Source of the DNA: Paenibacillus glucanolyticus NBRC 15330
GTDB taxonomy: Bacteria; Bacillota; Bacilli; Paenibacillales; Paenibacillaceae
Reading direction: 5' to 3'
Length of the DNA stretch: 64,000 nucleotides
Assembly (NCBI RefSeq): GCF_004000885.1
Contig: NZ_BIMC01000003.1
Location: 62,001-126,000 of the forward strand
The position numbers were made by a program, and so were the translations under genes. This document shows positions 1-10,520 of this stretch, in pieces (position 1 is the first letter of the stretch; every line of letters starts with the position of its first letter). The notes below the pieces were generated by a model. It saw nothing but the letters and a program-made list of their open reading frames with translations, did no database searches and was not told the DNA's origin.

Positions 1-53
1 GACTAAAGGATGGACAGGGTGCCCTGGGCCTTTGTGTGGGTGGCTTTTTTTTA

Positions 54-62
54 TGCTATAAT
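54..62 (+). promoter_or_regulatory. Extended -10 promoter element for the mazG-like/yybS/gdpP operon
   Basis: TGCTATAAT, a TGn-extended -10 hexamer, lies 33 bases before the first start codon. No good -35 is visible at 17 bp; TTGTGT at 32-37 is 19 bp away. The genes that follow overlap or nearly overlap, so this is a plausible operon promoter. Confidence 0.5.
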
Positions 63-95
63 GGAGAATAAAGCTGTTTTCAGGGAGAGATGGAT

Positions 96-407
96 ATGCC
101 AAATATGCCGAAGGACTTGGATGTAGCTAAACGCGCTAAAGTGATTGAATGGCTCAAAACCGAAGTAATCGATAATGTATCCCGGTTATTCAAAGCTCTA
201 TGGGAAGGCAGCACTACAAAGGTTGGAGATAGTTTGGCAAGCCTGATGATGAGCTCGTACATACTGGGCCGAAGGCTCGGCTTGACCTATCGGGATATGG
301 ATGATCTCTTGTTAGAAAAATTGAAAAAGCATAAGCAGGAAGGACATCAGCTGGAAGATTGGTACCAGGATATTTCCGCACTCGAAGAACATTTGCGTAA
401 GAGGTGA
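96..407 (+). CDS. MazG-like family protein
   Basis: This small, all-helical protein of 103 residues resembles the MazG-like family found just before yybS in Paenibacillus. MazG relatives hydrolyse nucleoside triphosphates, but this short form lacks an obvious full EExxE metal site, so activity is not assured. The start at 96 is preferred over the in-frame ATG at 90, because AGGGAG at 82-87 is correctly spaced only for 96. The stop codon lies inside the ribosome binding site of the next gene, which suggests translational coupling with yybS. Family assignment is by overall pattern. Confidence 0.75.
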   Translation: MPNMPKDLDVAKRAKVIEWLKTEVIDNVSRLFKALWEGSTTKVGDSLASLMMSSYILGRRLGLTYRDMDDLLLEKLKKHKQEGHQLEDWYQDISALEEHLRKR

Positions 408-412
408 ACATA

Positions 413-1330
413 TTGAAACTGCGCTGGACTACGGCGGTATGGAGCGTTATTTATTTGCTTCTGCTGCTATCATTACTCACACCCTTTTCGATCGTAACGG
501 CTTTCTTGTTAGTTCTGCCGGTTGCGATTCTATTTACGGCTTTGAATACAAAATCTTTTTTTATGCATGTGGTGCCGGTGTGGCTTATTGCGCTTCTGAT
601 TGATCCCATCTATCTGTTATTCGCGATTTATTTTGCGGTTCCGGGAATTATTATGGGGTATTTGTACAGGAAGCGGAAGTCGGCAATGCAAGTATTGAAG
701 TATGGCATGGCTGTCATGCTGGTGGAGATGCTTCTGCTGCTGATGATCAGCACAGCTTTCTTCCAGTTAAACCTGTCGGATTATGTGGATGAGATCGTGA
801 AAATGACGACCGCTCCGCTTTCGGAGATGGGCGTTGAAGGCGGGATCGGTGGTCAGTTCCTGGGAACGGAGCTTGATACGCAGCTGATTAAGGATCAGAC
901 GATGCGCTTGGTTCCATTTGCGATGATTATCAGCTCGTTTCTCATGACCGTGGTAACCCACGCGCTGGCTCGCCCTACACTCCATAGCATGGGATTGTCT
1001 GTGCCTCGGCTGAAGCCGGCTAGAGAATGGATGCTGCCGCGCTCCCTGATCTGGTACTACCTGCTTATTTTCTTCATCAATATTGCAACCATCGATTCGG
1101 ACAATACCTTCATGAAGATGATTGTGGCCAATGCTACGCCATTGCTGCAGATCTGTTTCATGATTCAAGCGCTGGGGTTCTTCTATTACCTCGCTCACGA
1201 GCGGAAATGGCATCCGATTGTGCCGCTCTTGACGGCTATCCCGATTGTTCTGTTCCCGCCGGCTATGATTATCGGAATCCTGGATCTGGCGTTTCCACTT
1301 CGTCAGGCCTTTAGTAAAAACAAAAGATAG
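413..1330 (+). CDS. yybS: YybS-like DUF2232 membrane protein
   Basis: This polytopic membrane protein of about 305 residues has strongly hydrophobic segments near residues 10-60, 65-85, 100-120, 165-190, 215-235 and 245-295. It matches the DUF2232 family, whose B. subtilis member YybS sits in the same place before gdpP. Its function is unknown. A TTG start at 413 follows GAGGTGA (401-407) at good spacing; a GTG at 404 is the alternative. It ends 11 bases before gdpP, so the two are surely co-transcribed. Confidence 0.85.
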   Translation: MKLRWTTAVWSVIYLLLLLSLLTPFSIVTAFLLVLPVAILFTALNTKSFFMHVVPVWLIALLIDPIYLLFAIYFAVPGIIMGYLYRKRKSAMQVLKYGMAVMLVEMLLLLMISTAFFQLNLSDYVDEIVKMTTAPLSEMGVEGGIGGQFLGTELDTQLIKDQTMRLVPFAMIISSFLMTVVTHALARPTLHSMGLSVPRLKPAREWMLPRSLIWYYLLIFFINIATIDSDNTFMKMIVANATPLLQICFMIQALGFFYYLAHERKWHPIVPLLTAIPIVLFPPAMIIGILDLAFPLRQAFSKNKR

Positions 1331-1341
1331 GGTGATGAGTC

Positions 1342-3342
1342 ATGCCTAAATTTCTGCAGAAGCGCTGGCACGGCTATCATACCGTCTGGGCGTTTGCGCT
1401 AGTGCTTCTGCTTGTTATTTTCCTGTCGTTCTACAACACGATCCTGGGCCTGGTCGGGCTGCTGCTTGCGGTAACAGGCGGATACGCCATGCTGAAGACG
1501 GAGATGAAGTTCCGCCGCGAGCTGGTAGATTACATCGGTGACCTCTCATTCCGGATTCAGCGGGTAGAGGGTGAAGCCGTCAGTGTGCTGCCATTTGGCA
1601 TTGTGCTGTACAGCGAGGACAGGACCTTGGAATGGCATAATCAATTCGTGGTCAACATGTTTCCGAATCAGACTCTGGTTGGCGTATCCTTGCAGGAGCT
1701 GTTTCCCCAGCTGGTGGTAGCGTTGCAGGAGTCCCAAGAGAAGAAGGAACACAAGGAGAAAATGCCGAAGGAAATCAGGCTGGAGATCTCTCACGAGGAT
1801 AAGTTCTACGGAGCCACGGTCATTCCGGATGAACGACTGATTTATCTGGATGAGATCACCGAGCTGGCGGTGCTAAGGCAGCGTTATGAGGATGAGCGTC
1901 TGGCCCTGGGCATCATCATGTTGGATAACATCGATGAGGCTTCGCAGGGCATGGATGATCAGCAGCGGACCGCGCTGATTGCAAAGGTAACCAGCGAGAT
2001 CACGGATTGGGCACGTGAATTTAATGTTTATCTGCGGAGACTTTCGTCGGATCGTTATCTAATGATGCTGAACCACAGATCTCTGGAAGCACTGGAGAAC
2101 AGCCGGTTTCTGATCCTGGATGAAGTCCGGGAGATGACGGCTGATTTGAAGGTGCCATTAACCTTAAGTGTCGGCCTTGCCTTCGGCTCTGATGACATCA
2201 CGGAGCTCGGTCAGCTGGCGCAATCCAGTCTGGATATGGCTCTTGGCCGTGGCGGAGACCAGGCCGCAGTCAAAGCGGGCCAGCGTCTTTCCTTCTACGG
2301 CGGTAAATCCAATGCGGTGGAGAAGCGGACGCGGGTAAGAGCGCGCGTCATCTCCCATGCGCTGCGTGATTTGATGCAGGAGAGCGACAAAGTCATCATT
2401 ATGGGGCATAAGCTGCCGGATATGGATGTGATCGGAGCAGCCATCGGCGTGCTGAAAGCTGCCCAGATGTACAAGGTTGAGGCTTACATTGTCCTGGAGG
2501 GATTGAACCCATCCATTTCACGGATTATGGAAGAGGTCCGGAAGGATGAGGCGTTGATGAGCCGATTCGTTTCGACAGAACAAGCGATGCAGATGATGAC
2601 GGAGCATACGCTGCTGGTTGTCGTTGATACACATAAAGCCTCCATGACGATGGAACCGCGTCTGGTGCATCGTGCCAGCCGGGTCGTTGTCATGGATCAC
2701 CATCGGCGCGGTGAAGAGTTCATCAACGACGCTGTGTTAATCTATCTTGAGCCGTATGCTTCATCGACCTGCGAGCTGGTCACGGAGGTGCTTCAGTATA
2801 TTCACGAGCGGGTATCCCTTACCCCGGTTGAAGCCACCGCGTTATTAGCCGGGATTACGGTGGACACGAAGCATTTTGCGCTGCACACGGGATCGAGAAC
2901 ATTCGAGGCCGCCGGATTCCTGCGGCGTCACGGTGCCGATACGATGATGATTCAGCGGGTGCTCAAGGAAGATCTGACAGAATTTATAGCGAAGGCAGAA
3001 ATCGTAAAACATGCTAGAATGGTATATGACCATATCGCTATTGCGGTATCGAAGAACGGGGAGCCCATGCCGCAGCTGCTGATCGCTCAAGTAGCGGATA
3101 TGCTGCTTAATATGACGGATGTGCAGGCATCGTTTGTTATTAGCGAACGCACCGACGGCAAGATTGGTATTAGCGCCCGTTCGATGGGCAAGATGAATGT
3201 TCAGATGATTATGGAACGTCTCGGGGGAGGCGGACACTTAACGAACGCCGCAGTACAGCTGGATACGACGCCTGAGAAGGCAGAGGAGAAGTTGATGGAG
3301 GTACTGGCGGACATCGAAGCGAAAGAGGGGTTATTTGAATGA
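1342..3342 (+). CDS. gdpP: Cyclic-di-AMP phosphodiesterase GdpP
   Basis: GdpP hydrolyses c-di-AMP to pApA and so affects wall homeostasis, potassium balance and beta-lactam tolerance. The 666-residue protein has two membrane helices (about 13-32 and 33-50), a PAS-like region (about 75-170), a degenerate GGDEF domain with SSDRY at 235-239 in place of GGDEF, a DHH domain and a C-terminal DHHA1 domain. Metal ligands are visible: H356, D360 and D362 (GHKLPDMD), D429, the DHH motif at 452-454 and D508. GGGGH (628-632) marks DHHA1. The protein looks complete. The last codon overlaps rplI (ATGA). Confidence 0.97.
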   Translation: MPKFLQKRWHGYHTVWAFALVLLLVIFLSFYNTILGLVGLLLAVTGGYAMLKTEMKFRRELVDYIGDLSFRIQRVEGEAVSVLPFGIVLYSEDRTLEWHNQFVVNMFPNQTLVGVSLQELFPQLVVALQESQEKKEHKEKMPKEIRLEISHEDKFYGATVIPDERLIYLDEITELAVLRQRYEDERLALGIIMLDNIDEASQGMDDQQRTALIAKVTSEITDWAREFNVYLRRLSSDRYLMMLNHRSLEALENSRFLILDEVREMTADLKVPLTLSVGLAFGSDDITELGQLAQSSLDMALGRGGDQAAVKAGQRLSFYGGKSNAVEKRTRVRARVISHALRDLMQESDKVIIMGHKLPDMDVIGAAIGVLKAAQMYKVEAYIVLEGLNPSISRIMEEVRKDEALMSRFVSTEQAMQMMTEHTLLVVVDTHKASMTMEPRLVHRASRVVVMDHHRRGEEFINDAVLIYLEPYASSTCELVTEVLQYIHERVSLTPVEATALLAGITVDTKHFALHTGSRTFEAAGFLRRHGADTMMIQRVLKEDLTEFIAKAEIVKHARMVYDHIAIAVSKNGEPMPQLLIAQVADMLLNMTDVQASFVISERTDGKIGISARSMGKMNVQMIMERLGGGGHLTNAAVQLDTTPEKAEEKLMEVLADIEAKEGLFE

Positions 3343-3782
3343 AAGTCATTTTCATAAAAGATATGAAGGGCCAAGGCAAGAAAGGTGAAGTGAAGGAAGT
3401 ATCCGAAGGATACGCTACCAACTTTCTGATTCCGCGCGGCGTTGCTCGCCCGGCAACCGATGGCAACATGAAGAACCTGGAGCAGCAGCAAGCTTCGGAG
3501 GAGAAGCGTAAAGCTCAGGAGAAGGAAGATGCACAGGCACTTGGCAAGAAGCTGGAAGAGATGACGGTTGTCCTGAAAGCCAAAGCAGGCGAAGGCGGCC
3601 GGCTGTTCGGAGCAATCACAAGCAAACAAATCGCTGAGGCGCTGGCAGGACAGAAGATCAAAATCGACAAACGCAAAATTGAACTTAGCGATCCGATCCG
3701 CAGTCTGGGTGTAACCCAGGTTCCGGTGAAGCTGCATCCTGACGTCAAGGCGACGGTCAAGGTTCAAATCACGGAGGAGTAA
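3339..3782 (+). CDS. rplI: 50S ribosomal protein L9
   Basis: L9 binds 23S rRNA near the L1 stalk. The 147-residue protein begins [18 protein letters not shown], the conserved L9 signature that includes the GKKGEVKEV motif. A long charged connecting helix (about 45-75) joins the N- and C-terminal domains. Its length is usual for Firmicutes. Its ATG overlaps the gdpP stop codon, and dnaB starts two bases after its own stop, so gdpP-rplI-dnaB is one coupled transcription unit, as in Bacillus. Confidence 0.98.
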   Translation: MKVIFIKDMKGQGKKGEVKEVSEGYATNFLIPRGVARPATDGNMKNLEQQQASEEKRKAQEKEDAQALGKKLEEMTVVLKAKAGEGGRLFGAITSKQIAEALAGQKIKIDKRKIELSDPIRSLGVTQVPVKLHPDVKATVKVQITEE

Positions 3783-3783
3783 T

Positions 3784-5148
3784 ATGGGAGGAGAACTCTA
3801 TTTCGATCGGGTCCCTCCGCAGAACCTTGAGGCAGAGCAGGCGGTGCTGGGTGCCATTCTGCTGCAGAGTGAAGCGCTGATCACAGCGATGGAGCGGGTG
3901 CAGTCCGAGGACTTCTACGATAAAACGCACCAGATGATTTACGAAGTTATGGTGCAGCTTGGAGAAGGCAATCAACCGATCGATCTGGTGACCCTTACAT
4001 CTCTTCTTCAGGATAAAGGCCAACTGGAGGAAATCGGAGGAGTCAGTTATTTAGCGAAGCTGGCCCATGCGGTTCCGACGGCGGCCAACGTGGATTATTA
4101 CGCTCAGATTATCGAAGAGAAATCGATGCTGCGGCGGTTGATTCGAACAGCAACACAGATTGTCAGCGAGGGATACACAGGAGGCGAAGATGTATCCGGC
4201 ATGCTGAGTGAAGCAGAGCGCCGCATTCTGGAGATTTCCAACCGACGCACAGGCAGCGGGTTCATTGCGATTCGCGATGTGCTGATGGAAGTATTTGAGA
4301 AGGTGGAGGTCCTCCACCAGAACCGCGGGAATACAACGGGGATTCCGTCCGGCTTCGTTGATCTTGATAAAATGACGAGTGGATTCCAGCGAAATGACTT
4401 GATTATTGTGGCGGCCCGTCCGTCCGTAGGTAAGACGGCCTTCGCACTGAATATTGCCCAGAACGTGGCTATCCGGGCTAAGGAAACCGTCGCCATCTTC
4501 AGTCTGGAGATGTCTGCGCCGCAATTGGTTCAGCGTATGATTTGCGCCGAGGCCAATCTGGATGCAAATGTCATGCGGAACGGGGATTTTAAGGGTGACG
4601 ACGATTGGTCCAAGCTGACCATGGGCATTGCGGCACTGTCGGAAGCGGAAATTTACATTGATGATACACCCGGCGTAACGGTTGCCGATATCCGTGCAAA
4701 ATGCCGCCGTTTGAAGAAAGAGAAGGGGCTCGGCATGATACTGATCGATTATCTGCAGCTCATTCATGGACGCGGCAAGGCGGGCGAGAACCGGCAGCAG
4801 GAGGTATCTGAGATCTCACGTACGCTCAAGCAGATTGCCCGGGAGCTTGAGGTGCCGGTTATTGCGCTGTCACAGCTCAGCCGGGGCGTGGAGCAGCGTC
4901 AGGACAAGCGTCCGATGATGAGTGACCTTCGGGAATCCGGTTCAATTGAGCAGGATGCCGATATCGTGGCCTTCTTATACCGGGATGATTATTACAATCA
5001 GGAAACGGAGAAGAAGAACATCATCGAGATCATCATTGCCAAACAGCGTAATGGTCCCGTAGGCACAGTAGAGCTGGTGTTCCTCAAGAACTTTAACAAG
5101 TTCGTTAATTACGAGCGAACGCATGCGGATGCCTTTGCAGCCGGGTGA
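3784..5148 (+). CDS. dnaB: Replicative DNA helicase (DnaB; named DnaC in B. subtilis)
   Basis: This is the hexameric 5'-3' helicase of the replication fork. It has an N-terminal helical domain (about 1-110), a linker helix, and a RecA-like domain with Walker A ARPSVGKTA at about 211-219, Walker B ILIDYLQ at about 320, and a conserved SDLRESGSIEQDAD segment. The 454 residues equal the family norm. GGAGGAG upstream supports ATG 3784. There is no sign of an intein. It ends the ribosomal/replication operon and is followed by a strong hairpin. Confidence 0.98.
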   Translation: MGGELYFDRVPPQNLEAEQAVLGAILLQSEALITAMERVQSEDFYDKTHQMIYEVMVQLGEGNQPIDLVTLTSLLQDKGQLEEIGGVSYLAKLAHAVPTAANVDYYAQIIEEKSMLRRLIRTATQIVSEGYTGGEDVSGMLSEAERRILEISNRRTGSGFIAIRDVLMEVFEKVEVLHQNRGNTTGIPSGFVDLDKMTSGFQRNDLIIVAARPSVGKTAFALNIAQNVAIRAKETVAIFSLEMSAPQLVQRMICAEANLDANVMRNGDFKGDDDWSKLTMGIAALSEAEIYIDDTPGVTVADIRAKCRRLKKEKGLGMILIDYLQLIHGRGKAGENRQQEVSEISRTLKQIARELEVPVIALSQLSRGVEQRQDKRPMMSDLRESGSIEQDADIVAFLYRDDYYNQETEKKNIIEIIIAKQRNGPVGTVELVFLKNFNKFVNYERTHADAFAAG

Positions 5149-5317
5149 CGACAGAGGCAGCTTGTTAGCAAGGATTCTATTGGTTTCTTAATGGCGCATG
5201 TGGCCTTTGTCGTAAAGTTCGGGAAAATCTCTAATACCTGCCGCAACCTGTAAGTTCAGGGCGTTTCTTATTGCACATTCCCGAATAAAGCAGAAATCAT
5301 TCCATAATCTCGTCCTA

Positions 5318-5360
5318 ATTCCGAACAATCGTACACACTGATGTGCGATTGTTCGTTTTT
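5318..5360 (+). promoter_or_regulatory. Paired PurBoxes (PurR operator) that also form a terminator hairpin
   Basis: Two inverted copies of a CGAACAAT motif, centred on CGAACAATCG (5322-5331) and CGATTGTTCG (5346-5355), form a perfect 10-bp stem followed by five T. The second copy, read on the minus strand, matches the PurBox consensus AWWWCGAACWWT exactly; the first differs at one base. Boxes are about 18 bases apart, close to the 16-17 known for PurR operators. The site lies directly before the purA -35 element. It may also end the dnaB transcript. Confidence 0.75.
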
Positions 5361-5364
5361 GTAT

Positions 5365-5380
5365 TTGACTTTAAAAAATG

Positions 5381-5393
<13 letters not shown>
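5365..5393 (+). promoter_or_regulatory. purA promoter
   Basis: TTGACT (5365-5370), a 17-bp spacer and TACACT (5388-5393), preceded by TG at 5385-5386 (extended -10), form a good sigma-A promoter. Transcription would begin near 5400, leaving a leader of about 105 bases before purA. Confidence 0.7.
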
Positions 5394-6794
<1,401 letters not shown>

Positions 6795-6852
6795 TATCGA
6801 GTTGGAACAAGAGTAGAAGCCATTCCAATTTGGAAAAGAAGATATATTGCGA

Positions 6853-6890
6853 AACCTGCTAATGGCGATGCCATGCGGGTTTTTCTTTTT
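6853..6890 (+). terminator. Terminator after purA
   Basis: AACCTGC (6853-6859) pairs with GCGGGTT (6875-6881) around a nested TGGC-gat-GCCA hairpin and is followed by a T-rich run. Confidence 0.8.
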
Positions 6891-7169
6891 ATTTGGGATG
6901 AAATCTATGATTGTACCTCGGAAATAACATACAAGACCCAAAAGTGGAAGGATTTGTCCCTTTGTCTGAGGATATTATCCCCTAGCAGTATGTCCATCAA
7001 CCCTATAATGGAGAGAGACATAGAGGACAGCACGCTGATTATTTGGAATTGGGGCTAAAGGCAGCGGATATATGCAGTCATTTCGATTTAGGGGGGACAG
7101 AAGCCATACGGCCAATTGGGCATGTGGCCTTCTTCGAGAGCCGGAATGTGTTTGCACATTCAGCATAAT
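6891..7169. other. Intergenic region without a supported gene
   Basis: Short open frames here have no ribosome binding site or recognisable product. A TATAAT occurs at 7004-7009, but no -35 or downstream gene supports it as a promoter. Confidence 0.5.
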
Positions 7170-7214
7170 AAAGACCGGATTCATCCTCAGGTTTGTCGGG
7201 ATGGATCCGGTCTT
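7170..7214. terminator. Bidirectional hairpin at the end of the hrtA transcript
   Basis: AAGACCGGATTCATCC (7171-7186) pairs with GGATGGATCCGGTCTT (7199-7214) with one mismatch. It lies just past the hrtA stop codon, with A/T-rich flanks on both sides. Confidence 0.7.
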
Positions 7215-7220
7215 TTCATT

Positions 7221-7919
7221 CTACAGCAGAATCGGCTGCGGCTGCTCGGACAGCTTGCCGTCCTCGATATATACAATCCGGTCACACAGATCCAGCATAC
7301 GCTTGTCATGCGTGACCATCACGGCGGCCTTCTGGCGCAGCTTCACCTCATCGGCCAGCATCTGCACGACGGTCCGGCCGCGTTCAGAATCCAGACTGGC
7401 GGTGGGCTCATCTGCCAGAATGAGCTCCGGGTCGTTCATCCAGGCCCGGGCAATGGCAACGCGCTGGCGTTCACCGCCTGACAGGCTCTCGGGATAATGA
7501 TTCTTACGATGGGACAAGCCCAGGCGCTCAAGCAGATGGTCTGCCCGCTGCTTTGGTTCCTGGCCCTGCTGGCCGGCCAACTTGGCAATTAACAGTAGTT
7601 GATCACGAACGGTCAAATACGGAATGAGATTCGAGGATTGAAAGACAAATCCGATATGGCTCAGCCGCAGCTGATTCATTTTTTTGGCCGACAGCTTGGT
7701 GACTTCATGATCACCCATCCAGATTCGCCCCTGCGTAGGGGATAGCAGTGCCCCTGCTATGGACAGGAAGGTACTCTTGCCGGACCCGGAAGGACCGACC
7801 ACCGCTACGAACTCACCGCTCTTGATATCCAGTGAAATGCGGTCCAGCACTTTAACGGACGTATCCCCATCGCCGAATTCCTTACTCACCTGATCCAGCA
7901 TCAGTTTGGATTGTTTCAT
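7221..7919 (-). CDS. hrtA: Haem efflux ABC transporter ATP-binding protein (HrtA-type)
   Basis: This 232-residue ABC ATPase has Walker A GPSGSGKST (42-50), a Q-loop, signature LSGGERQ (about 146), Walker B LILADEPT (about 166) and a switch histidine (MVTHD). It resembles LolD/MacB-type ATPases that pair with single FtsX-like permeases. It is called HrtA because the overlapping partner is clearly HrtB-like and the adjacent kinase and regulator match HssS and HssR. Its start codon overlaps the hrtB stop (TAATG), so the pair is translationally coupled. It should power export of toxic haem from the membrane. Confidence 0.85.
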   Translation of the reverse strand: MKQSKLMLDQVSKEFGDGDTSVKVLDRISLDIKSGEFVAVVGPSGSGKSTFLSIAGALLSPTQGRIWMGDHEVTKLSAKKMNQLRLSHIGFVFQSSNLIPYLTVRDQLLLIAKLAGQQGQEPKQRADHLLERLGLSHRKNHYPESLSGGERQRVAIARAWMNDPELILADEPTASLDSERGRTVVQMLADEVKLRQKAAVMVTHDKRMLDLCDRIVYIEDGKLSEQPQPILL

Positions 7920-9034
7920 TATGCAGCCCTCCCGATAGCTTCGATTGCATCAATCTTGATAACACGATAGAGCGACAGCAGAGACCCCATCAGGGAAACC
8001 GCCAGGAACAGCAAGGAACAGAGCAGAACAACGGAAGGAGTTAAGGAAAAAGGAACGACGCCGGCTATCAGGAGGGATACCCCGTAAGTTAGACCGATAC
8101 TGATGGCAAGACTGACCACGGTCAGTGTCAGCACTTGAAAGATCAGATTCCTTACGAGATAGCCGGTTCCAGCTCCAATGGCCTTCAGGACGCCGAACTG
8201 GTTCATTTTTTGAATCGTGATAACGTAGAAGAACACAGCCAGTACAAAAGCCGCGATGACAAACAAGAACACAATCATCATTACGAGTGAGCCCTGCTCC
8301 TCCTGAAAGCCGGGAATCCCCTGCAGTGCCTTGCTTTTCGTTATGATCTCGATGCCGTATATGTCCTGAGCCAAGGCGTCCATCTGCTCCGGACTACCAT
8401 TCAGAGCGACCGCATTATAGATGGTCCCTTGCTGTGAACCGCTGGGCTGAAGCGCCTTCCATCCCTCAAAATTCAAGTGAATGACCGGGGCATGGCTGAA
8501 GGACTGTCCTTCTGTAAAGGCTGCAATCGTAAATGCGGCACCTGTTGCCTGATCAACGATCCGGTCACCAAGCCGGTATCCGTCATCCTTCAGGGAGCGG
8601 TCAGCCATCACATGTTCCGCATCCGTATTGTTTATCATGGTTCCTTCCACAACCTTGGGAGCCATCATACTCGCCATATCGATGGCAAAGAAAGCCGCGT
8701 CGAATTTGGCGGTGGAGCTTTCCTTGGTCAAGGTATTCATGTGGACCCCCAGCGGGGAGGCATGGTCTCCAGCCGGATGCCGCTGGATCTCTCTCCAGAT
8801 CTCATCGGTCAGAATGGAACGGTTGATCCGATGGTCGGACTCTTCCTGGAGTATCAGATAGTCGGCCTTCATGTTTTGTATGGATGAGGCATTATCGGAA
8901 GAGAGCCCCTGAGCCAATCCGGTGACGAACAGGACAAGCCAGGATATCAGTACCATAATGAAGCCGATCAGCAAATAACGCAGCTTCGCGTGTTGAAGTT
9001 CGCGCAGTGCAAGAAACATGTTTCTCATCTCCAT
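7919..9034 (-). CDS. hrtB: Haem efflux ABC transporter permease (HrtB-type)
   Basis: This FtsX-family permease of 371 residues has an N-terminal helix (about 20-42), a large extracytoplasmic domain (about 45-245) and three C-terminal helices. It shares diagnostic stretches with staphylococcal HrtB, including LVLFVTGLAQGL after the first helix, FFYVxTIQKxxQxGxLKAIG before the second helix, and IDAIEAIG at the C-terminus. HrtB draws haem from the membrane for export. It is preceded by a GTTCAT direct repeat, so its transcription is probably switched on by HssR. Substrate is inferred from family and context. Confidence 0.85.
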   Translation of the reverse strand: MEMRNMFLALRELQHAKLRYLLIGFIMVLISWLVLFVTGLAQGLSSDNASSIQNMKADYLILQEESDHRINRSILTDEIWREIQRHPAGDHASPLGVHMNTLTKESSTAKFDAAFFAIDMASMMAPKVVEGTMINNTDAEHVMADRSLKDDGYRLGDRIVDQATGAAFTIAAFTEGQSFSHAPVIHLNFEGWKALQPSGSQQGTIYNAVALNGSPEQMDALAQDIYGIEIITKSKALQGIPGFQEEQGSLVMMIVFLFVIAAFVLAVFFYVITIQKMNQFGVLKAIGAGTGYLVRNLIFQVLTLTVVSLAISIGLTYGVSLLIAGVVPFSLTPSVVLLCSLLFLAVSLMGSLLSLYRVIKIDAIEAIGRAA

Positions 9035-9088
9035 TCCTGTAATGGGGTAGCATCTTCTCCCTGTATGATCACTACGGGATATGCCACA

Positions 9089-9121
9089 AGTATAGGAATG
9101 GAATATGAACAGCGCATGAAC
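9089..9121 (-). promoter_or_regulatory. HssR-type direct-repeat operator and hrtB promoter
   Basis: Read on the minus strand, 9121-9102 is GTTCATGCG-CT-GTTCATATT, a direct repeat of a 9-mer with a 2-base gap. This is the layout of the HssR site before hrtAB in staphylococci. A TATACT -10 follows at 9094-9089, so the repeat sits over the -35 region, as expected for a response-regulator-activated promoter. Confidence 0.75.
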
Positions 9122-9137
9122 TGGAACCAGGCTTAAG

Positions 9138-10520
9138 CTACAGGGTGGGCAGGGTCACGGTAAAGGTGGTTCCTTCTCCAGGCTGACTCGTTACTTCAAT
9201 GCGTCCGCCGTGCATCTGCACAATCTTCTGGGTTATGGCCAGACCTAGTCCGCTGCTGCCCTCGGAGCGGTCGCGTGCCTCATCCACACGATAGAACCGG
9301 TCAAAGATGTGAGGGAGATGTTCTGGCGGAATGCCAATGCCCGTATCGGAAATCTCGATGCTGCATGATGGGTTGTCCTGTCCTGTGATACGCAGCGAGA
9401 TGATGCCTTCCGGAGCGGTGAATTTAATGCTGTTGGTCATGAGATTGGTCCATACCTGATGCAGCAGCTGTTGATCGCCGTGGATATAGGTAGATGGCAG
9501 TGACATATCCATGGTCAATTCCTTGCTGCGCCAGCTCCATTCGGTGTGGAACAACACCTGCTTGATTTGCTCGGCAACGTCGAAGGTGGATTTCTCCAGG
9601 ATATTTTCTTCTTTATCCAGGGAAGCCAGCATGAGGAGCTGTTTGCTAAGCTGGGACATCCGGCGGCTCTCCGCCTCGATAATCGACAAGTAGTGCTGCT
9701 GCTGTTCCTCGGACAAGCGCTTGGTTTGCAGCGTCTGCGAAAAACCTTGAATAGAGGCAAGCGGTGACTGAATTTCATGGGATACATTGGACACAAACTC
9801 CTGGCGCATCTGCTCCAGCTGCGCTATACCTTTGGCCATCTGGGAAAAATGATCCGCGAGCTGCCCCAGCTCATCTCTTCTCGCGATATTCAGCTGTACG
9901 TTATAATTGCCCTTTGCCACATTCTGTGTAGCCTCGGTTAATTTCACGATGGGTTTCACGATATATCGCGTAATGACGCCAACCAACAGAATGCTCAGCA
10001 GGATGGCGATAGCCATAATGATCGAGAAGAAGATGCGCATTTCGCCGAACTGGACGGTAATATCGGGTCTGATGAAGAGTGCATGAGGGCTGCCGTCTAC
10101 CTGCAGCGGAATGCCGATAGAGTTGCTTAATACATTGTCGAAGAAGCCGGTAATGAACAGCTCTGATGGAAACTCTGCGATGCCATGGTACACCGTACCG
10201 TTCAGCACTTGCTGCACGGTTTCAGGCGAGAGATCCCGTTCACGGAAGATACCGCCATAAAGCCACTCCTTGCCGTGATCGTTGACCAGATAGAATTGAT
10301 AGCCGAGCTGCCCGATGTGCTGCAGATAATCATGAATATTGAGTTCCGGGTGCCTGTCATAGAAATCCCCGATGTCCTTGGCCATGGTGGTGACCTTCTG
10401 GTCGTTATAAGGCTTAAGATTGTACTGGTAGTAGAGATTGGACAGCACAAAAGCAATCAAGCTGCTGATCACCATAATAGCGATGGTGGTAAGCACGATG
10501 CGCGAATAGAGGGTCTTCAT
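9138..10520 (-). CDS. hssS: Haem-sensing histidine kinase HssS
   Basis: HssS senses haem stress and phosphorylates HssR. The 460-residue protein has two helices (about 8-30 and 162-185) flanking an extracytoplasmic sensor, a HAMP domain, a HisKA domain with phospho-accepting H248 (SNVSHEIQSPL), and a HATPase domain ending in DTGIGIPP, FDRFYRVD and GLGLAITQ. The N-terminus (MKTLYSRI, SNLYYQYNLK, FITGFFDNV) closely follows staphylococcal HssS. HEIQSP replaces the usual HELRTP, which should not block function. Its ATG overlaps the hssR stop (ATGA). It precedes hrtBA on the same strand, unlike the divergent staphylococcal order. Confidence 0.88.
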   Translation of the reverse strand: MKTLYSRIVLTTIAIMVISSLIAFVLSNLYYQYNLKPYNDQKVTTMAKDIGDFYDRHPELNIHDYLQHIGQLGYQFYLVNDHGKEWLYGGIFRERDLSPETVQQVLNGTVYHGIAEFPSELFITGFFDNVLSNSIGIPLQVDGSPHALFIRPDITVQFGEMRIFFSIIMAIAILLSILLVGVITRYIVKPIVKLTEATQNVAKGNYNVQLNIARRDELGQLADHFSQMAKGIAQLEQMRQEFVSNVSHEIQSPLASIQGFSQTLQTKRLSEEQQQHYLSIIEAESRRMSQLSKQLLMLASLDKEENILEKSTFDVAEQIKQVLFHTEWSWRSKELTMDMSLPSTYIHGDQQLLHQVWTNLMTNSIKFTAPEGIISLRITGQDNPSCSIEISDTGIGIPPEHLPHIFDRFYRVDEARDRSEGSSGLGLAITQKIVQMHGGRIEVTSQPGEGTTFTVTLPTL

